Source of the DNA: Gracilaria domingensis
Taxonomy: Eukaryota; Rhodophyta; Florideophyceae; Gracilariales; Gracilariaceae
Assembly: GCA_022539475.1 (NCBI GenBank)
Contig: VCMS01000319.1
Span: 1 to 64,000, forward strand
DNA length: 64,000 bases
Direction of reading: 5' to 3'
Shown here: in pieces, positions 45,304 through 57,392 of the stretch
How positions within the stretch are numbered: position 1 is the stretch's first letter
How the letters are laid out: each line of letters opens with the position of its first letter
Translations under genes and position numbers: made by a program
Notes under the pieces: model-generated
Seen by the model: only the letters and a program-made list of their open reading frames with translations
Database searches by the model: none
What the model was told of the DNA's origin: nothing

Positions 45304-45432
45304 GTGCAACAGCTATTACGCATCAGGCGGATCGGGTCGCGATATCGTGGCCTATGGAAGATCGACTTCCATACGATCCAAACACATCGAACAGATGTCA
45401 CGTTTGGTGTTGGTCGTCGTCTTTCCCAGATC

Positions 45433-46224
45433 ATGGAAAACATCCGAAGCGTCACCGAAGTAGAGTCAGTATTCAAGATATACGACGAAAATGGTAATGC
45501 TGAAGCAGTGACCATTGAAAGAGATGCAAAAGCAGAAGCCGCGTTTCTTGACGGGCTAGACAGTTATTGTGTGAAACATCCAAACACTGTAATTCCCTTG
45601 GATAGTCCCGGCTGCAGAGTGCCATCGCATTGGGCTGAACGTTATGTTCTGCCTCAATTGGGCAGAATACTTTGCTTGAGCAGAGGAGGTTCCTGCCTAC
45701 GGGCTTCCCTTGTAAATGCAGTCAATGCAATGTCAGGAATGGAGCACGCCAAAAGGTTGCTAAACATGGGACGCGTTTTCGGCGCGACTTTGAACGAGGT
45801 CAGTAACTGGTTGACATATATAACTGGTTCCTACCGTCTACAGAATGTACAAATTCCGATTGCCGATACCGTTGAAGTGGCGCTCTCGGCTCTGGGCCTC
45901 GGTGTATTTTTGGGTTAGCTGGAAGCAGAAGGCGGAAATCACGAGACTGTGCGGCATTGCGTTGTGGTGAATGGTCACCGCCGTCACGTGATCGACCCTG
46001 AGCAAATGTACCCATTACATATGAGGCGGGGTGTGTTCAACACTTGCGTTGGAGATGGGTTTACGCTCATCCAGTGCACTGTAAAGGAGCTCACAACTCA
46101 GGTGTGGGGTAAACGACGCCGTAACAGGCGACCAACCAAAAGGCGCAAGACAATGAGATATGGAGAAACCACTTCTCGGCGCAGACAAACTAAGAAGTTT
46201 GTTGTTTGTTCCGACTCAGAGTAA
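45433..46224 (+). pseudogene. Papain-like cysteine-peptidase-fold domain, split by one in-frame stop
   Basis: Two stretches in the same frame (to 45918, then from 45922 to 46224) are separated by a single TAG. The first has 'FLDGLDSYCVKHPNTVIPLD' and 'LSRGGSCLRASLVNAVNAMS', where the Cys of GGSCLRAS could be a nucleophile at the start of a helix. The second has 'VRHCVVVNGHRRHVIDPE', a His followed by a strand and then Asp, and ends in a basic nuclear-targeting-like tail (KRRRNRRPTKRRK). The order Cys, His, Asp is that of papain-like folds, not of adenoviral or SENP proteases, which run His, Asp, Cys. Peptidase activity is inferred from the motif only. The frame may start earlier (45304). Confidence 0.45.
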
Positions 46225-47103
46225 CCATAGAATTAAATATAAGATTGAAGTGTGATCACCTTTCACCCGTTTAGCTCTTTCAAATACTTCATTTGCAATG
46301 GTTCCGGAAAACATAACGTTGTTCAACTTCCTTTGCGTGGCGAGGTTGCGTTTGTTTGTTGCGCTGATACGGCACCAGAATAGCACCAAGGATGGTTCAC
46401 AATCTCTCTCGACGTGAGGCGGAAAGTCTCTCAGCCCCCCATCAAAACCATGGCTGGCGCTACTTCCTTCTAGCAATCACTGCTTCTTTGCTAGCTGCCA
46501 CTCTGTGTGTCAGTTCTCGCTGCTGCTGGAGAGAAGCGGATTCTATTACAGATGTACGCCACCATTACCGCTGCATAAAATGACACAATAAACATAGGAT
46601 AACAAAGCCGAAACCCATTCCCCCACCTGCAGCTGCTATGTTTCCACGTCAAAACCTCATCGATTCTTTACCTACTCGTAGAGAAGTTCAATCACTGCAA
46701 GGAATGAAGGATGCGAAGGAGAAAAAGAAGTACACTTTACGAAGTAGTATGATTTATAGAAGAAATTTGAAACATTGAAGAGGTGTGAAAACCCTGCGAA
46801 AACTCATTCTCAGATCCTCGATAGCAATTGGGCAGGGGCCTGTTCGTGGATCTTCATGTATCAACTTATGCTTCATCAGATGACGACTCCGAAACAACCC
46901 GAACCGTTTTTGAAACAAACTTGTGTGGCTTCTTCGCTCTGCCACCGTTCTTCGTATGCTTTTTCGCGATACTCAGCTGATGACATTGGTCTGCATTACC
47001 ACGGAGGCGCTTTAGCAATTGGTTTCCTTTGCCGATCCTATTCTTGCCTATTTATCGATTGCAGGCTCTCTTTGCAGTATGACTCGGAACCTTTAACTTG
47101 TTG
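46225..47103. other. Spacer, nothing recognised
   Basis: Only short frames on both strands. No repeat or RNA gene seen. Confidence 0.4.
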
Positions 47104-48329
47104 CTCTGGCTCCTTGCTTTCCTAATCACTGTTGAACTTAACTTCGCCACCTGTGAATCCTGGTCACTGACCGGCAAACCACTTTCTGCATCCTGTATCT
47201 CACTTTCATCCTCATCAGAATAGTTCTGGTCTACCCTTGAGATGGTACGGGCAGAGGTGCTCTTGTCGGAAGTTTTATGCCCTGTTCTCGGAGACATTGG
47301 TTCACATTCGTCATCTGTAACAGAAAATAACTCTTCCGCATCACGGCACTTTTCCTCATCTTCACGTCGCTTTGCATGGCATTTTTGAGACTTTTTCGTT
47401 ACCTCTTGAGAGTCTCGAGGGAGCCAGCTCTTCCTAGAAACGTGTTCTGTTTGAAGCGCTTCCTGTGACAGCTTTCGTCTATTTCGTCTCACTACTTCAT
47501 CGTATTTTTCCGATACCACGGTGATGTTCAAGAGATAAGCTTGAAGCAGCCAAACTCGATTCACTGGATTGATTAGAACCAGATGGCAACTTTTCGCCAC
47601 TTGCCTCGCTTTCACATTGAGCCGCGGTATTCATGGCCGCAGCTGGGTCGCGCATCTGAAATGCAGTTCCAGCAGCATCACAACAATCAGCGGAGACCTC
47701 TCCCTCACGCTCCGATGTGCTTGCGTGAAGAATGTTGTCGCCTTCTTCAGCTTTCCAGCCCTCATTCTCTCAGCTTTGACCTTATTCACATTCAGTTTTG
47801 ATAGGTCTTCCGCTGATCTTTGGGGCATTCTTCCGTTAAATGATGCCTTCTTCTCAGCCTTCCTCCTCTTACCAGCCATTCTTCCAGCCTTTCGGTTAAC
47901 TAGCTTCGCCTTTATCGCTTCATGAGCGGCCCAAAGATGTTTAGTGGCTGCTACATGTTCAAATGTGCCAGCTATCTCCGTCATGATCCGCCTCAACTCG
48001 GTCTGAAATTCGTATCGTCTGTTTGAGAACTGGGATTCCATCTCCTGAAGAGTAAGTTTGCCATAGTATTGGTGAAACGGACTCGAAGCTTCAAATTCTC
48101 CGCCAATGAACTTCATGAGCCGCCAGGAGTACGCCTTAGCGCTGCAAGTCAAAGGGGGAACTTTATCGGCTTTAACTGAGACGAAAGAGTTGTATTTGAC
48201 GATGGAAAGCTCAAGATGTTCCCCAAAGTACACCTTTCCATGCACAGAAAACTCGTTGGGGTGGCAGAGAACATCCATCTTCATGATCGCCGAAGGAGAG
48301 CGGAGGAATAGAAGATAGAGACACAGCAA
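47104..48329 (-). pseudogene. Accessory gene divergent from the CACTA transposase
   Basis: The minus strand starts at 48329 or at the later Met at 48284 and reads 'MDVLCHPNEFSVHGKVYFGE', 'SAKAYSWRLMKFIGGEFE', 'FQTELRRIMTEIAGTFEHVA' and a strongly basic stretch 'NRKAGRMAGKRRKAEKK'. Near 47740 the coding sense moves to another frame (Ser/Glu-rich 'HASTSEREGEVSADCCDAAG'), then back to an acidic tail around 47350-47160. So the gene is frame-shifted. It lies head to head with the transposase with about 300 bp between starts. CACTA elements commonly carry a second gene for a DNA-binding TnpA-type protein; the basic region fits that role, but this is inference and no family is recognised. Confidence 0.45.
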
Positions 48330-48631
48330 GGGATCGACAACGCAATCTGACTGTGTGAATATGGGAAGGCAAGTCCACGGGAGAGAGACGAGCGCTCGGT
48401 GAAGAGGTTTTAGAACATGACGAGGGAGCCACCAAAAGAAAAGTATGGTTGAAATGCGCTGAAGTTTACTTTTTTCGCTTCATCGTCCCCAGCAAGAAAT
48501 ACTCTAAGCTCATGGACATTTGTTCACCTTCTGTTCTCCTAACTCACCATGCAGGAACAATTCAAGTTCTAACAAGACCGTAAGGATAGTGCACCTGGTG
48601 GAAAAGCTCGAACAAAGTCCAGATCAATCCA
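48330..48631. promoter_or_regulatory. Divergent promoter region of the CACTA element (presumed)
   Basis: About 300 bp separate two head-to-head gene starts. No TATA box at a firm position was identified. Function is inferred only from arrangement. Confidence 0.3.
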
Positions 48632-51600
48632 ATGGGTGGATATCGATGTTCGACAGCAAGTAGATGCCCGTGCGTTCCTGGAAAGATAATCAGCCGTGTC
48701 ACAGCATTTCGACATTATCGCGCTGCTCTGAAGCTCGAGAGAAGTTTAAACCCACGGCTGCCAAAAGCAGTTCCGCCTCCAACACAATTGGGCGAGGAAC
48801 TTTCCAATCGCGACGAAGAAGGAACTCCTTCGACATCTACGAATACAAGACATCCAACAATTCAAGTTCTTAACACTGATTCTCATTCCAGTGATTCGAG
48901 GAACGGCACCAGAGATGAGCCCGACATATCAACTCAATCACTCTCTACGTTGGCTTCGAATGGATACGTTGGGTCCCGGCACTGGATGATACCAGAAAGT
49001 AATGTGCCTGGTAGGGCTCCGAGCCATATCTCTCCTGAGGTGGATTATTCAGCGAATGAGATCACATTCTCCTCTTCTGCAGCTAAATATGAAGACACAG
49101 GACAAGTAATATCTGCATCAGGGAGCATCTCGTACTTTGAGGAATCTCCGGAAGAGGAAGAACTTTTCTCCCCAGAGTGTGACCCAATTCTGTTGAGACT
49201 AAGTGATGAAGATAAACGCGAGATTGAAGACGTGGGAATCAGCGTCGATGACCACTTCCCCGATGACACTTCCAATGCATCAACTATGGGAGGAGCCTAA
49301 TCGCCTTTTAAACAGTTGATGAAGTCTCACAGTTTTCTCATATCCTTTGCCATTAAACATGGGCAGGTTACAACAGAGATGATGAATGATTTGCTCCAGG
49401 ATCGCGGAACATCTTACAAATCATGGGTTGGTGTGCGAAAGGCACTGTTTCGCGAGTCTCAAGTACAGTTGCAAATGTATCCGTATTGCTCCCAATCTCA
49501 TATGTTGTTGCTCTCTGAAGATCTTACGACGCGCAAACTGTGCCATCATCGGAGATGTAAATCAATACCAGCACCGATTTCAATGATTGGTTACATTTCT
49601 CTAGAAGGACGTCTCAGAGCAAGACTAGGCATCCCATCTACCGGACCCCAATTGTATGAATACTATTGGAAGCAATTGAAGCAGTGCTTTGGTCCGAAGA
49701 GATGTGAGGTTTATGATGACTTTACGTCAGGACGGATTTTCAAGAACATCGTGACGCGCCTTGGCGGTGTGAATGAAGTCAGGTACGACATCTTCTTATC
49801 AATCTCTACAGATGGAGTCAACGCGTTCAAAAAGACAGAGTACAGCTACTGGCCAATAATTCTCATGCTTCTCAATACAGATCCGTCCGAAAGGTTTAAA
49901 GTGAGGAATGTGCTTCCCATATCTATTATTCCTGGCCCGAACGCTCCATCTGATCTCAATTCTTTCCTTATACCCCTCTTGCATGAGCTCCAGAAACTTC
50001 GGTCGGGTATTGAAGTCAGAATGTGGGATGGCAAGACAAGAAAGATTCGAGTTCACCTCATCTATGTGATGGGTGACCTCGCTGCGCTGAAGAAACTTAC
50101 AAATCTGAAGGGTTACAATGCCTTGGTTCCGTGCAGGTTTTGTCTAATCGAGGGACACTATCTCGCGAGTAGGCGTCATGTCTACTATCCCCCATTTATC
50201 CAAGAGAAACAAGCGGGTAAAACTATCAACAGGAAATTATGGGATTCAAATCACCTTCCTCTTCGTACTCTCACAGCGTTCAAACACTCCATGCAGCACC
50301 TTCGAGAATGCGCTTCTTCCCTTTCAGCCGCTGAGCTGGCAAAAAGGTGCTAGGACTTGGGAGTAGAAGGGACTGATACCTGTATTCTCGTGGATTCCAT
50401 GGAGTTTCTCGAACCATTCCATGGTTTTACGATCGATTTAATGCATCTATTATTTGAGAACATTGCTTCCGATATGATGGCTCTTTGTTGTCATGACTGG
50501 ATTATCTTTGAAGACATATCCTCTCTGCAATCGAAAAATATCCAAGCGCAGGTTAGTGGAAGACGTCGGAACGCGGGGCGTTTGTTCAATGATAGAATAA
50601 GAAGACCACAAGACCTTTCTAAGCGCAACAGATGGAAAGCCACAGAGTGGAAAGCATTCGTAATGGATCTCAGCCTGATCGTCTTGGACGGTATTCTTCC
50701 TTCACATCTTCTCTCTGGATGGAGTTATTTTGTCAAACTCTGTCGGTTATTGTCAAAATGGACCCTGTTTGAATCCGACTTGTGCCGTATAGGACACTTA
50801 TCCAAGCGTTTCTATTCACATTTCGTGACTACGAACTACAAAGGAGCTCCCGAGCGTGTCCATCTCTGCAAGTATGTCTCCCATTTACTTCTACATCTGG
50901 AAGACTCCGTAAGATCCTGTGGTCCCTTGTCATATCTGTCACAGTGGTCTGTCGAAAATTTCGTTGGTGCTCATAACCGGCAGTGCAATTCCACCTTCCG
51001 ACTGGCGGATTCAGTACTGAGAAGATCAAACTACTCGAGTCAGCCAAGATGTACTGTGTTCTGAACGATATTAATTTGAGCCTCCGAGACGATGACATGA
51101 TCGGGCAAAGAAGCTCATTAGTTCGGTGTAGTTCGAAGCCATATTTTGAAGGATACACCTTTCGCCATCCAAGAATGGTTCGCACATACCACGAAATCTC
51201 GAGTAAGATCGGATGCGATTTTAAAGCGCTTCTTGAGTCGTACTTGCACCGCGAGTTCGGCTCTGGACATAGATCTCCATGTCAGGATCGGGACGACGTT
51301 ATCACTTGGGGCAGATTGGTGGACGAGAAGGCCGACGACGGATATCACACTATGTATGCTGGCTCGTTATTCAGGCGCGAGGAACTAATCACAAGAGCTT
51401 CCTGTTATGTTGTCGGCAAGTACCAGGGCAGCGCTGAAACGGAGATAGATTTGTTTTACGGGAAAGTTTTGATCTTCTTTGAGATGGATATAGATGATGC
51501 AGTGAGTTTGCTTTGTCTTGCACGCTGGGTCGTCTCAGGGCTCGAGAGGGGCACTCAGAATCAACTCTTCAAGAAAGGTCTAGACACTGAAGATCGGGTG

Positions 51601-51789
51601 TTCACCACGTACTCAGTTGAGTCTGTTGACACAATTTCAAGGCAAATTTCTATCATTGAGCAGAGCGTCAAGAGCTACAAAAGGCCGAGGATGCAGAAGC
51701 GAACTTATTTCGTTGACGCCTTGGCAGGCTTCAATTTCCGTTACGATACGGAAGATGGGTTTGAGTACAGACTTCAGGGGCTGTTGTAA
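48632..51789 (+). pseudogene. CACTA (EnSpm) transposase, Tnp2 family
   Basis: One frame with two in-frame stops (49298-49300 TAA, 50351-50353 TAG) and one frameshift near 51000 covers about 1,050 codons. The N-terminus has Cys/His residues ('YRCSTASRCPC..FRHYR') that may form a zinc-binding element, then an acidic Ser-rich linker. The Tnp2 core follows: 'FLSISTDGVNAFKKTEYSYW' near 49794, 'ISIIPGPNAPSDLNSFLIPL' near 49920, 'LIYVMGDLAALKKLTNLKGY' and 'CRFCLIEGHYL' near 50065-50160, 'EPFHGFTIDLMHLLFENI' near 50411, and 'SVENFVGAHNRQ' near 50950. The Asp residues in STDG and GDLAA fit the DDE nuclease. Beyond the frameshift, 51000-51789 is a well-preserved C-terminal region. With so few breaks it was probably active recently, or some breaks may be short introns. 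Confidence 0.92.
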
Positions 51790-52262
51790 GGAGAAGTTTA
51801 TCCTATGGATACACTTTTCGTTTTTCAAATTCTTTGTTTCCGGAACGCAATTGCTGATGAACTGCAAGCTTTATGCGTTCGTCCGCTTCTCCATCATGAT
51901 CTGCGTCGCGAACACTCAATCTACCCAATTGGATGATGCCAAAAACTCTCTAAGTCTTCTATCTCTGCCACAGTAAAACTTCGAGTAAATCAATTTCCTG
52001 TGTGTGGAAAAAGATGCTATCAAAATGAACATTCTCTTCCGCAACTGGATGAGAACTCAAGACCTCACTTCCCCTATGCATGGATACCATCTGAGATGAA
52101 CGAAAGAAGCTTCTGACAAATGGCAATCCTACATGACTCTCAAAGCTATCAAGCTATCAAAGATTAATTCCGAAAATCAAAAAGCCAAAAAATTTGGAGC
52201 AGTTTTCGTTTAGAGCTTGCCGCTCTCGCTTCTTATTCTCCACGTCGCTGTCACACCTCCGC
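51790..52262. other. 3' flank of the transposase, nothing recognised
   Basis: No convincing gene. A CACTA-type terminal TAGTG was looked for here and further right and not found. Confidence 0.35.
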
Positions 52263-52505
52263 CTTATCCGCTTCACCTTTGCTCGCCACACTCAACGGGT
52301 TAAATCTTTGTCGTAACCCGCTTTTGCCACCATCATGCGCAGCAATGCAGTTGTTTCGGTCTGGGACACTTCCTTCATCTGCCTTCTCACCATGTTCTCT
52401 GCTCGCGACACTAGACGGATAGGTCTAGGTCGCCTCCGGCTTTCGCAGACATCATGCGTCGCGGTGCAGTCCCGGCGACCTTTTCGGGTATGTCGTCTTA
52501 ACTTT
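52263..52505 (+). repeat. Two-unit degenerate tandem repeat, ~121 bp
   Basis: Units starting at 52263 and 52384 share 'TGCTCGC.ACACT..ACGG', 'AT.ATGCG..GC..TGCAGT' and neighbouring bases in the same order. Confidence 0.6.
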
Positions 52506-53999
52506 TCAGCGGCGCTCCGGGAGACACCAGGGGGTGCTTTGTGTCATAACGGATGCATTTGTCGCAAGTACTTGGCTATGTAGGGCTGCGACAACTTTTG
52601 GGGAAGTTTGGGACCCCGAAAGGTACTCTGGAGATCTGAAAACATATGCCCGCTGCAGTTCATCGTTCATACTAACCACTGAAACCTGTCATTTGGTTGT
52701 GAGATACGAGCGCAACTGTTTGGTTCTTATATAACGCCTATTTACCGCTTAGTTCTGCTGTACGGCTGTGTTCTCGATGCTTTGCAGATCGAATGGATAT
52801 GCATCCTACTCTGCTTCACCTTATCTAATCTCTCTGCAACAGTGGTGTTGTTGCGATGAATACAATCTTACGAACTTGTGCAACATGAATTCGTCTTCGA
52901 ACGGAGAGCGGAAGCTCTCATTAGCCGAGGTTAGGACGCTGGTATTTTGAGTCAGAAACTGTGATTAGGCGTACGCTTGGGCGTACGCTTGCATGGCATG
53001 GTTGAGAACAATCCGACAATTCCGGGAACGCCTCTACTTTATTTCTTCGCATCTGCAATCATGTTCTTTCACAGCACGGTTTGTGTTCCATTGTAGTACT
53101 TAAGTTGGAGGTCAAGCGCTAAATACTAAGGCTCTCATATCTAACAAAGAAGTTATACGGTACAACCAAACTCTGCGATTCGTTCCTTCGAGTTCCTTTT
53201 CTTTTCTTTGCACGGTTTCAAGTTTGTGATCTGTTCGAGCGTTACAGGTTTCAAAGGTCGCTGTTGGTCCGAGAGATGTACACGGTGATAACATCATGCA
53301 CTTCCTACCAATCGAGGTGCAACACGTGATGCGTACAGCGTTCTGACCCCTTTGTCCTGGACGTTCTTGCGGATACTTTGTTGTCGTAGTCACTGACCAA
53401 TGCTGTCAGGGGGGTACCACTCGGCCTCAGCGCCATTGAAGGAAGCTAGCAGAGGGTCTCATCTGGTACGTTACATCAGAAGATAATCTGGAGTAGAAGA
53501 AAAGTGCGTTCTAACATCAACATCGAGTATGTACTGATACTAGTAGGAAAGGAGAAACTTTGCTCCACTTTAAGTGGGAGCTCTTAACTTGTACGCATAT
53601 TCTTCAATTCAAACTTGCTCCCAGTATATCAGCACATGTGCTCAAACTGTTCTACAATCTGTCGTTTCTACATCGCGTGTCTTTGTACGAAGAGGATTGC
53701 ACATGGGTAATCGTGATCATCGCTTCTTCTCTGTTTCTTTGACTGCAGTCTATTTACGATCACATATAATAGCAAGCGGTCCTGTTGCCCCTTTTCTAAC
53801 TCATGTTCTTCATGACCTACGATCGTTGCGTGTTACTTTCTGCGCTCGTTTCTCCCTTTCTGCTTGGATAGTATCGCATCTGTGATACTTTTGATACAAC
53901 CTAATTATCTTTTCAGGCAATTGTGTGACTGAAGTCGTTCTCACTTCTCGTACCACCTATGGCTTACGTGATTGGGCAGCCCCAGTTCGCGATGAGGGG
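52506..53999. other. Unassigned stretch
   Basis: No gene recognised. A direct repeat 'GCGTACGCTTG' occurs twice in a row near 52967-52989. Short frames at 53112-53393 (minus) and 53574-53885 (plus) have no family motif. Confidence 0.35.
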
Positions 54000-55170
54000 T
54001 TTGTTGCGACTGCGATTTGTCAAGTGTACGGCTGACTTGAATGGCTGGGATGTTCAGCAGGGAGGGATGCTGACGTGGTGACTCCATGATTGATGGAAGT
54101 TGGTCTCGCTTTCCGTACAGTGACCGGCTTTCGGGCTCTTAATGTGTACCAGATGAGGGAAGGTGATGTCGTATATCATTATTACACCTTCCGTTGTCCG
54201 AATGGTTTCCCTGACTTGCTCCTCGTACAAGCAATGATATTCATACGTTGAGCCAGCATTACCTTTCATGATCTGAATGTTCTTTTGGCTTCGATTCCGT
54301 GATAGTTATGTGATCGTTGATATGATTCAGTCACGGTTTTTCTGTTGTCAGTGGGGTTCGGTCCTGGCTCACATGGTAGTGCTGTGATTGGTGGCGTCGA
54401 TCAGAAATCAGTCTTACAGTCTCTTCCTTCGTAACTTGGATGGTATGCTGGGCTCAACGGTAGTGATGTAACCGGTAGCGGAGCATAGAGTCTATTCTCG
54501 CCTTACGAGTTCTCAATGGGTTTCTGACTTGGGTACAATCAGAGTGATGTTCCCGGTAGCAGAACCCGGAGGTCAGTCTCGCGTTTCCTTACTTGAGTGG
54601 TGTGCTGGGGTCATCAACAGGGATGTGACTGGTGATGGAGCTCAGAGGTTAATCTCGCCTTTCGATTTCTCACTGTTGTGCTGGCGTGGGTCTAATGGTA
54701 GTGATAGGAGTGATCTGTGTTGAGTTCTGGTGTCGCCTATGGTCTTGTGCACAGTGTTTTGGCTGTGATTCAATGGTAATGAAGTGAGACGGGGATCGGT
54801 GGTGGATTTCTCGGTGTTCTTTTGCGTTCGGAATGTTCCTCAGACTTGAGTTCACTGGTATTGATGTAATCCTTCACGTACTTTGGTCTGGTCTTTCGTG
54901 TTTGCTATGGGGGCCCACAGTGAGTTACGATTTGTCTCGGTGATGGGCGATGCAGTACATATTTGCATTTCAGGTATTGCGTAGCTGGGTGGATTGCCTT
55001 TACTAGTGTTGATGTGTGTTCGTGAATGGTTTCGGTCTCATTTCTTATCTTATGTGGCAATCTCGGCTGTGATGAATCGATGATGGATGTCATGGGAATA
55101 GGAAAAAGTGAAATGTTCCTCACAAACCCTGCAGAGTACTTGATGTCAGAGCATGTGAGCGCTGTCATTG
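54000..55170 (+). repeat. Degenerate minisatellite-like array, period about 100-120 bp
   Basis: The phrases 'GGTAGTGATGT', 'GGTAGC/GGTGATGGAGC', 'GTC/AT CTCGC.TT.C' and 'TGTGCTGG..T' recur at regular intervals, clearest between 54370 and 54740, and fade toward 55170. No coding potential was recognised. Unit boundaries are uncertain. Confidence 0.5.
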
Positions 55171-55800
55171 ATGGTAAATGATCTATTCAGACACGATGTG
55201 AACTCTACTTTTGGTCATTGAACGCTCTATCGTTGTTCGTCACCTTCCCTGTAAATATTCCTGTAGATTGTAGCAACACAACCGTAGGATATCATGGAAG
55301 TCTCATGCATACCCCGGTACAATATTCAGTACGTGCGCAGTGTGCCTCCAGTGAAACATGACCGTGGTAATGGAGGAGTAAGGAAAGATAAATGTAAATA
55401 TCTGTATTGAATCAATGGAAATTTGTTTACAGAAACTTTATTGAAAGTTTACCTCCTCGGTCAATGACCTTCCCCTTATGACACGTGGTCATGAGCAGCA
55501 GTTCTTACAGACATATGCAGGTAGTTTAATCAATTTCATGATGATTATTAGCTTAACATTCTTTGAAAAGTTATCGAAATCTTAATGAGTCTATAATGAG
55601 AGTGTTTTACCTGGGGACGTCCAAGTTGAAGAATACTGATCGTCCGGACTATCAGTATTCTTCAGTTTCCTTTTCATCCCTGCTGTTGAGATAATTACCG
55701 AATTTGGAGGGAGTCAATTCCTAGAGCCCTGATAAACGGTGTCGGAAGCTGCGTAAGGTTGAATCGATACTAATGATATCATTTGCGACGCCTGATGTAC
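55171..55800. other. AT-rich spacer, nothing recognised
   Basis: Short inverted motif 'GAATACTGAT..ATCAGTATTC' near 55631-55662, otherwise nothing noted. Confidence 0.4.
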
Positions 55801-55809
55801 TCCTGTTCA

Positions 55810-56060
55810 CAAAGCAAAACTTGTTGAAGGAAAGGTCACATGGTTCTCACTACAGTTCCATTGAAAAGGATTCGTTTGGCAAATGCAGTATGAATAACGT
55901 CATTGAATGGTGAGCAAGGGTTTTCTTCATTGATGTTTCCATGAGTGTGATTTTTGAAAAAGTTAATTTCCTCGAAAGTGCCCTGAAGTTCAATGAGAAG
56001 CGTCAATTTCATTTACCGAATCATAAATACTCCATGAAGACGGGCTCTTCTAGGTTTATG
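55810..56060 (+). repeat. Repeat R, copy 1
   Basis: Shares 'GCAAAACTTGTTGAAGG', 'ATTTCCATGAGTGTGATTTTT' split by small changes, 'CCTCGAAAGTGCCCT' and 'CAATTTCATTTACCG' with the other R copies. Confidence 0.75.
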
Positions 56061-56284
56061 CCGGTGCACAAGGTGACGTTCCGCATGGTTAGTAGCTGAA
56101 GCAAAATTGAATGCATTTGTGAACTGTGATTGAAATCATACCTTTGTATTAACTTTTTTCAGTACGCAATAGTGTACTGATAGCTTTGCTGATAAGCGTG
56201 AAGTAGATCCTGGACTGCTAGTTAGTGTCATGAATCGTTCGTTGGTGTGATGATTTAACCAGACCAAGGGGCAGAATACTCTTC

Positions 56285-56580
56285 CCCAGTAGATTCAAAA
56301 CCTGCAGACGACAACAAACCCAGGCAAAACTCGTTAAGGGAAAACTAAAGGGGTTTCAGTAGAGTTGCAGACAAGATGACTTGTGTAGTAGGGTAATATG
56401 ACCAGCGTCATTGAAAAATAAGTAACTTTTTGTTTCACCGACATTTCCATGAGAAAGATTTTTTGAAAAAATTAAATTCCCCGAAAGTGCCCTTACATTT
56501 GATTGAAAGGCATCAATTTCATTTACCGCCACATGATGATTCAGTGAAACTGGTTTTTGCTAGAGATCGCCTAGTTGTGG
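56285..56580 (+). repeat. Repeat R, copy 2
   Basis: Very similar to copy 4 (58270-58520): 'GCAAAACTCGTTAAGGG', 'GCAGACAAGATGACT', 'GTCATTGAAAAATAAGTAAC' and 'CCGCCACATGATGATTCA'. It leads in frame into the coding-like stretch that follows. Confidence 0.85.
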
Positions 56581-56951
56581 AACGTGGTACGCGAACCTTT
56601 AGCGCTTTGAAGAAAGAATTTCTTTCCTAGTCCTTGCAGCTGGAGCGAAGGCTCATTGAGAGCTGCAGCGTTCCTAATGCTGCCCAGAGTGGTTGGGGAG
56701 TGCATGAGTCTATCAAAGAAGCCATTGAAAGAGAAGGGAAGGGCACTGCAGAAGCCCGTAAGCCAAAGAAGAAGAAGCAGAGAAGAATCAAAACGCGGAA
56801 ACTTGCGCAGCATTACGTGATGCCGTCATTGAAAGAAGACTGTCAACCGCTCCTTCTCATCTCGAGCGAAATTCTGAACGTGGTCATCAAGCAGAAAAGG
56901 ATGGGTCTAGAAGATTGGCAAGTATTTCGCCGAATTAGAAGGGGTGCATAA
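56430..56951 (+). pseudogene. Coding-like remnant starting inside repeat R
   Basis: Two open stretches in the same frame, parted by one TAG at 56628-56630, read 'KVPLHLIERHQFHLPPHDDS' (in repeat R), 'ALKKEFLS', then 'RLIESCSVPNAAQSGWGVHE', 'EARKPKKKKQRRIKTRKLAQ' and 'LEDWQVFRRIRRG'. The lysine/arginine-rich part could bind nucleic acid or direct to the nucleus. Family unknown. It suggests repeat R is part of a mobile element with a gene of its own. Confidence 0.4.
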
Positions 56952-57070
56952 AAAAGTTCGAAGAAAAGTGCATGTGAGCCGCGCACGAATTCTTGGCACT
57001 AATCGTAGCGCGAGAGACGGTGAGATTAGCGAAATATATGGAGATGAATCTGAGGAAGAGTTCGCAGTAG

Positions 57071-57322
57071 ATGGAGAGCCAAACGGAGAATATGTTTAAG
57101 ATAAAGGCAACGATCTTTCGCATGCGCAAGGAACTTTTATTGACTAAGATATCAGCGCCACGAGAGTTGCAAAGGTCACAAGATATGAAACTACTTGTGA
57201 AGAAGCGTACGGGGAGCTTGAATTCATCTCTCAAGACCTTAGTGAGCTATGTATGTGACAGTGTTTTGTGGAAGAGACGGCAACGATCCACTGTTGGTAA
57301 AAAGCAGCATCGAAAATCATGA
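57071..57322 (+). pseudogene. Possible continuation of the R-element gene
   Basis: A further basic frame ('MFKIKATIFRMRKELLLTKI', 'MKLLVKKRTGSLNSS') follows on the same strand. It may be the downstream part of the remnant at 56430-56951. No motif recognised. Confidence 0.25.
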
Positions 57323-57392
57323 ATTCGTCTTCACCAACTCAATAAAGCGGCTAGTACGGGTTCGAGAAAAGCCTCAGTTTAACCGGCGTACG

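Noticed and set aside
45304-46224. Adenoviral/Polinton-type or SENP-type protease
   Set aside because: The visible order is Cys, then His, then Asp, which is papain-like; those proteases run His, Asp, Cys. No other Polinton parts were seen.
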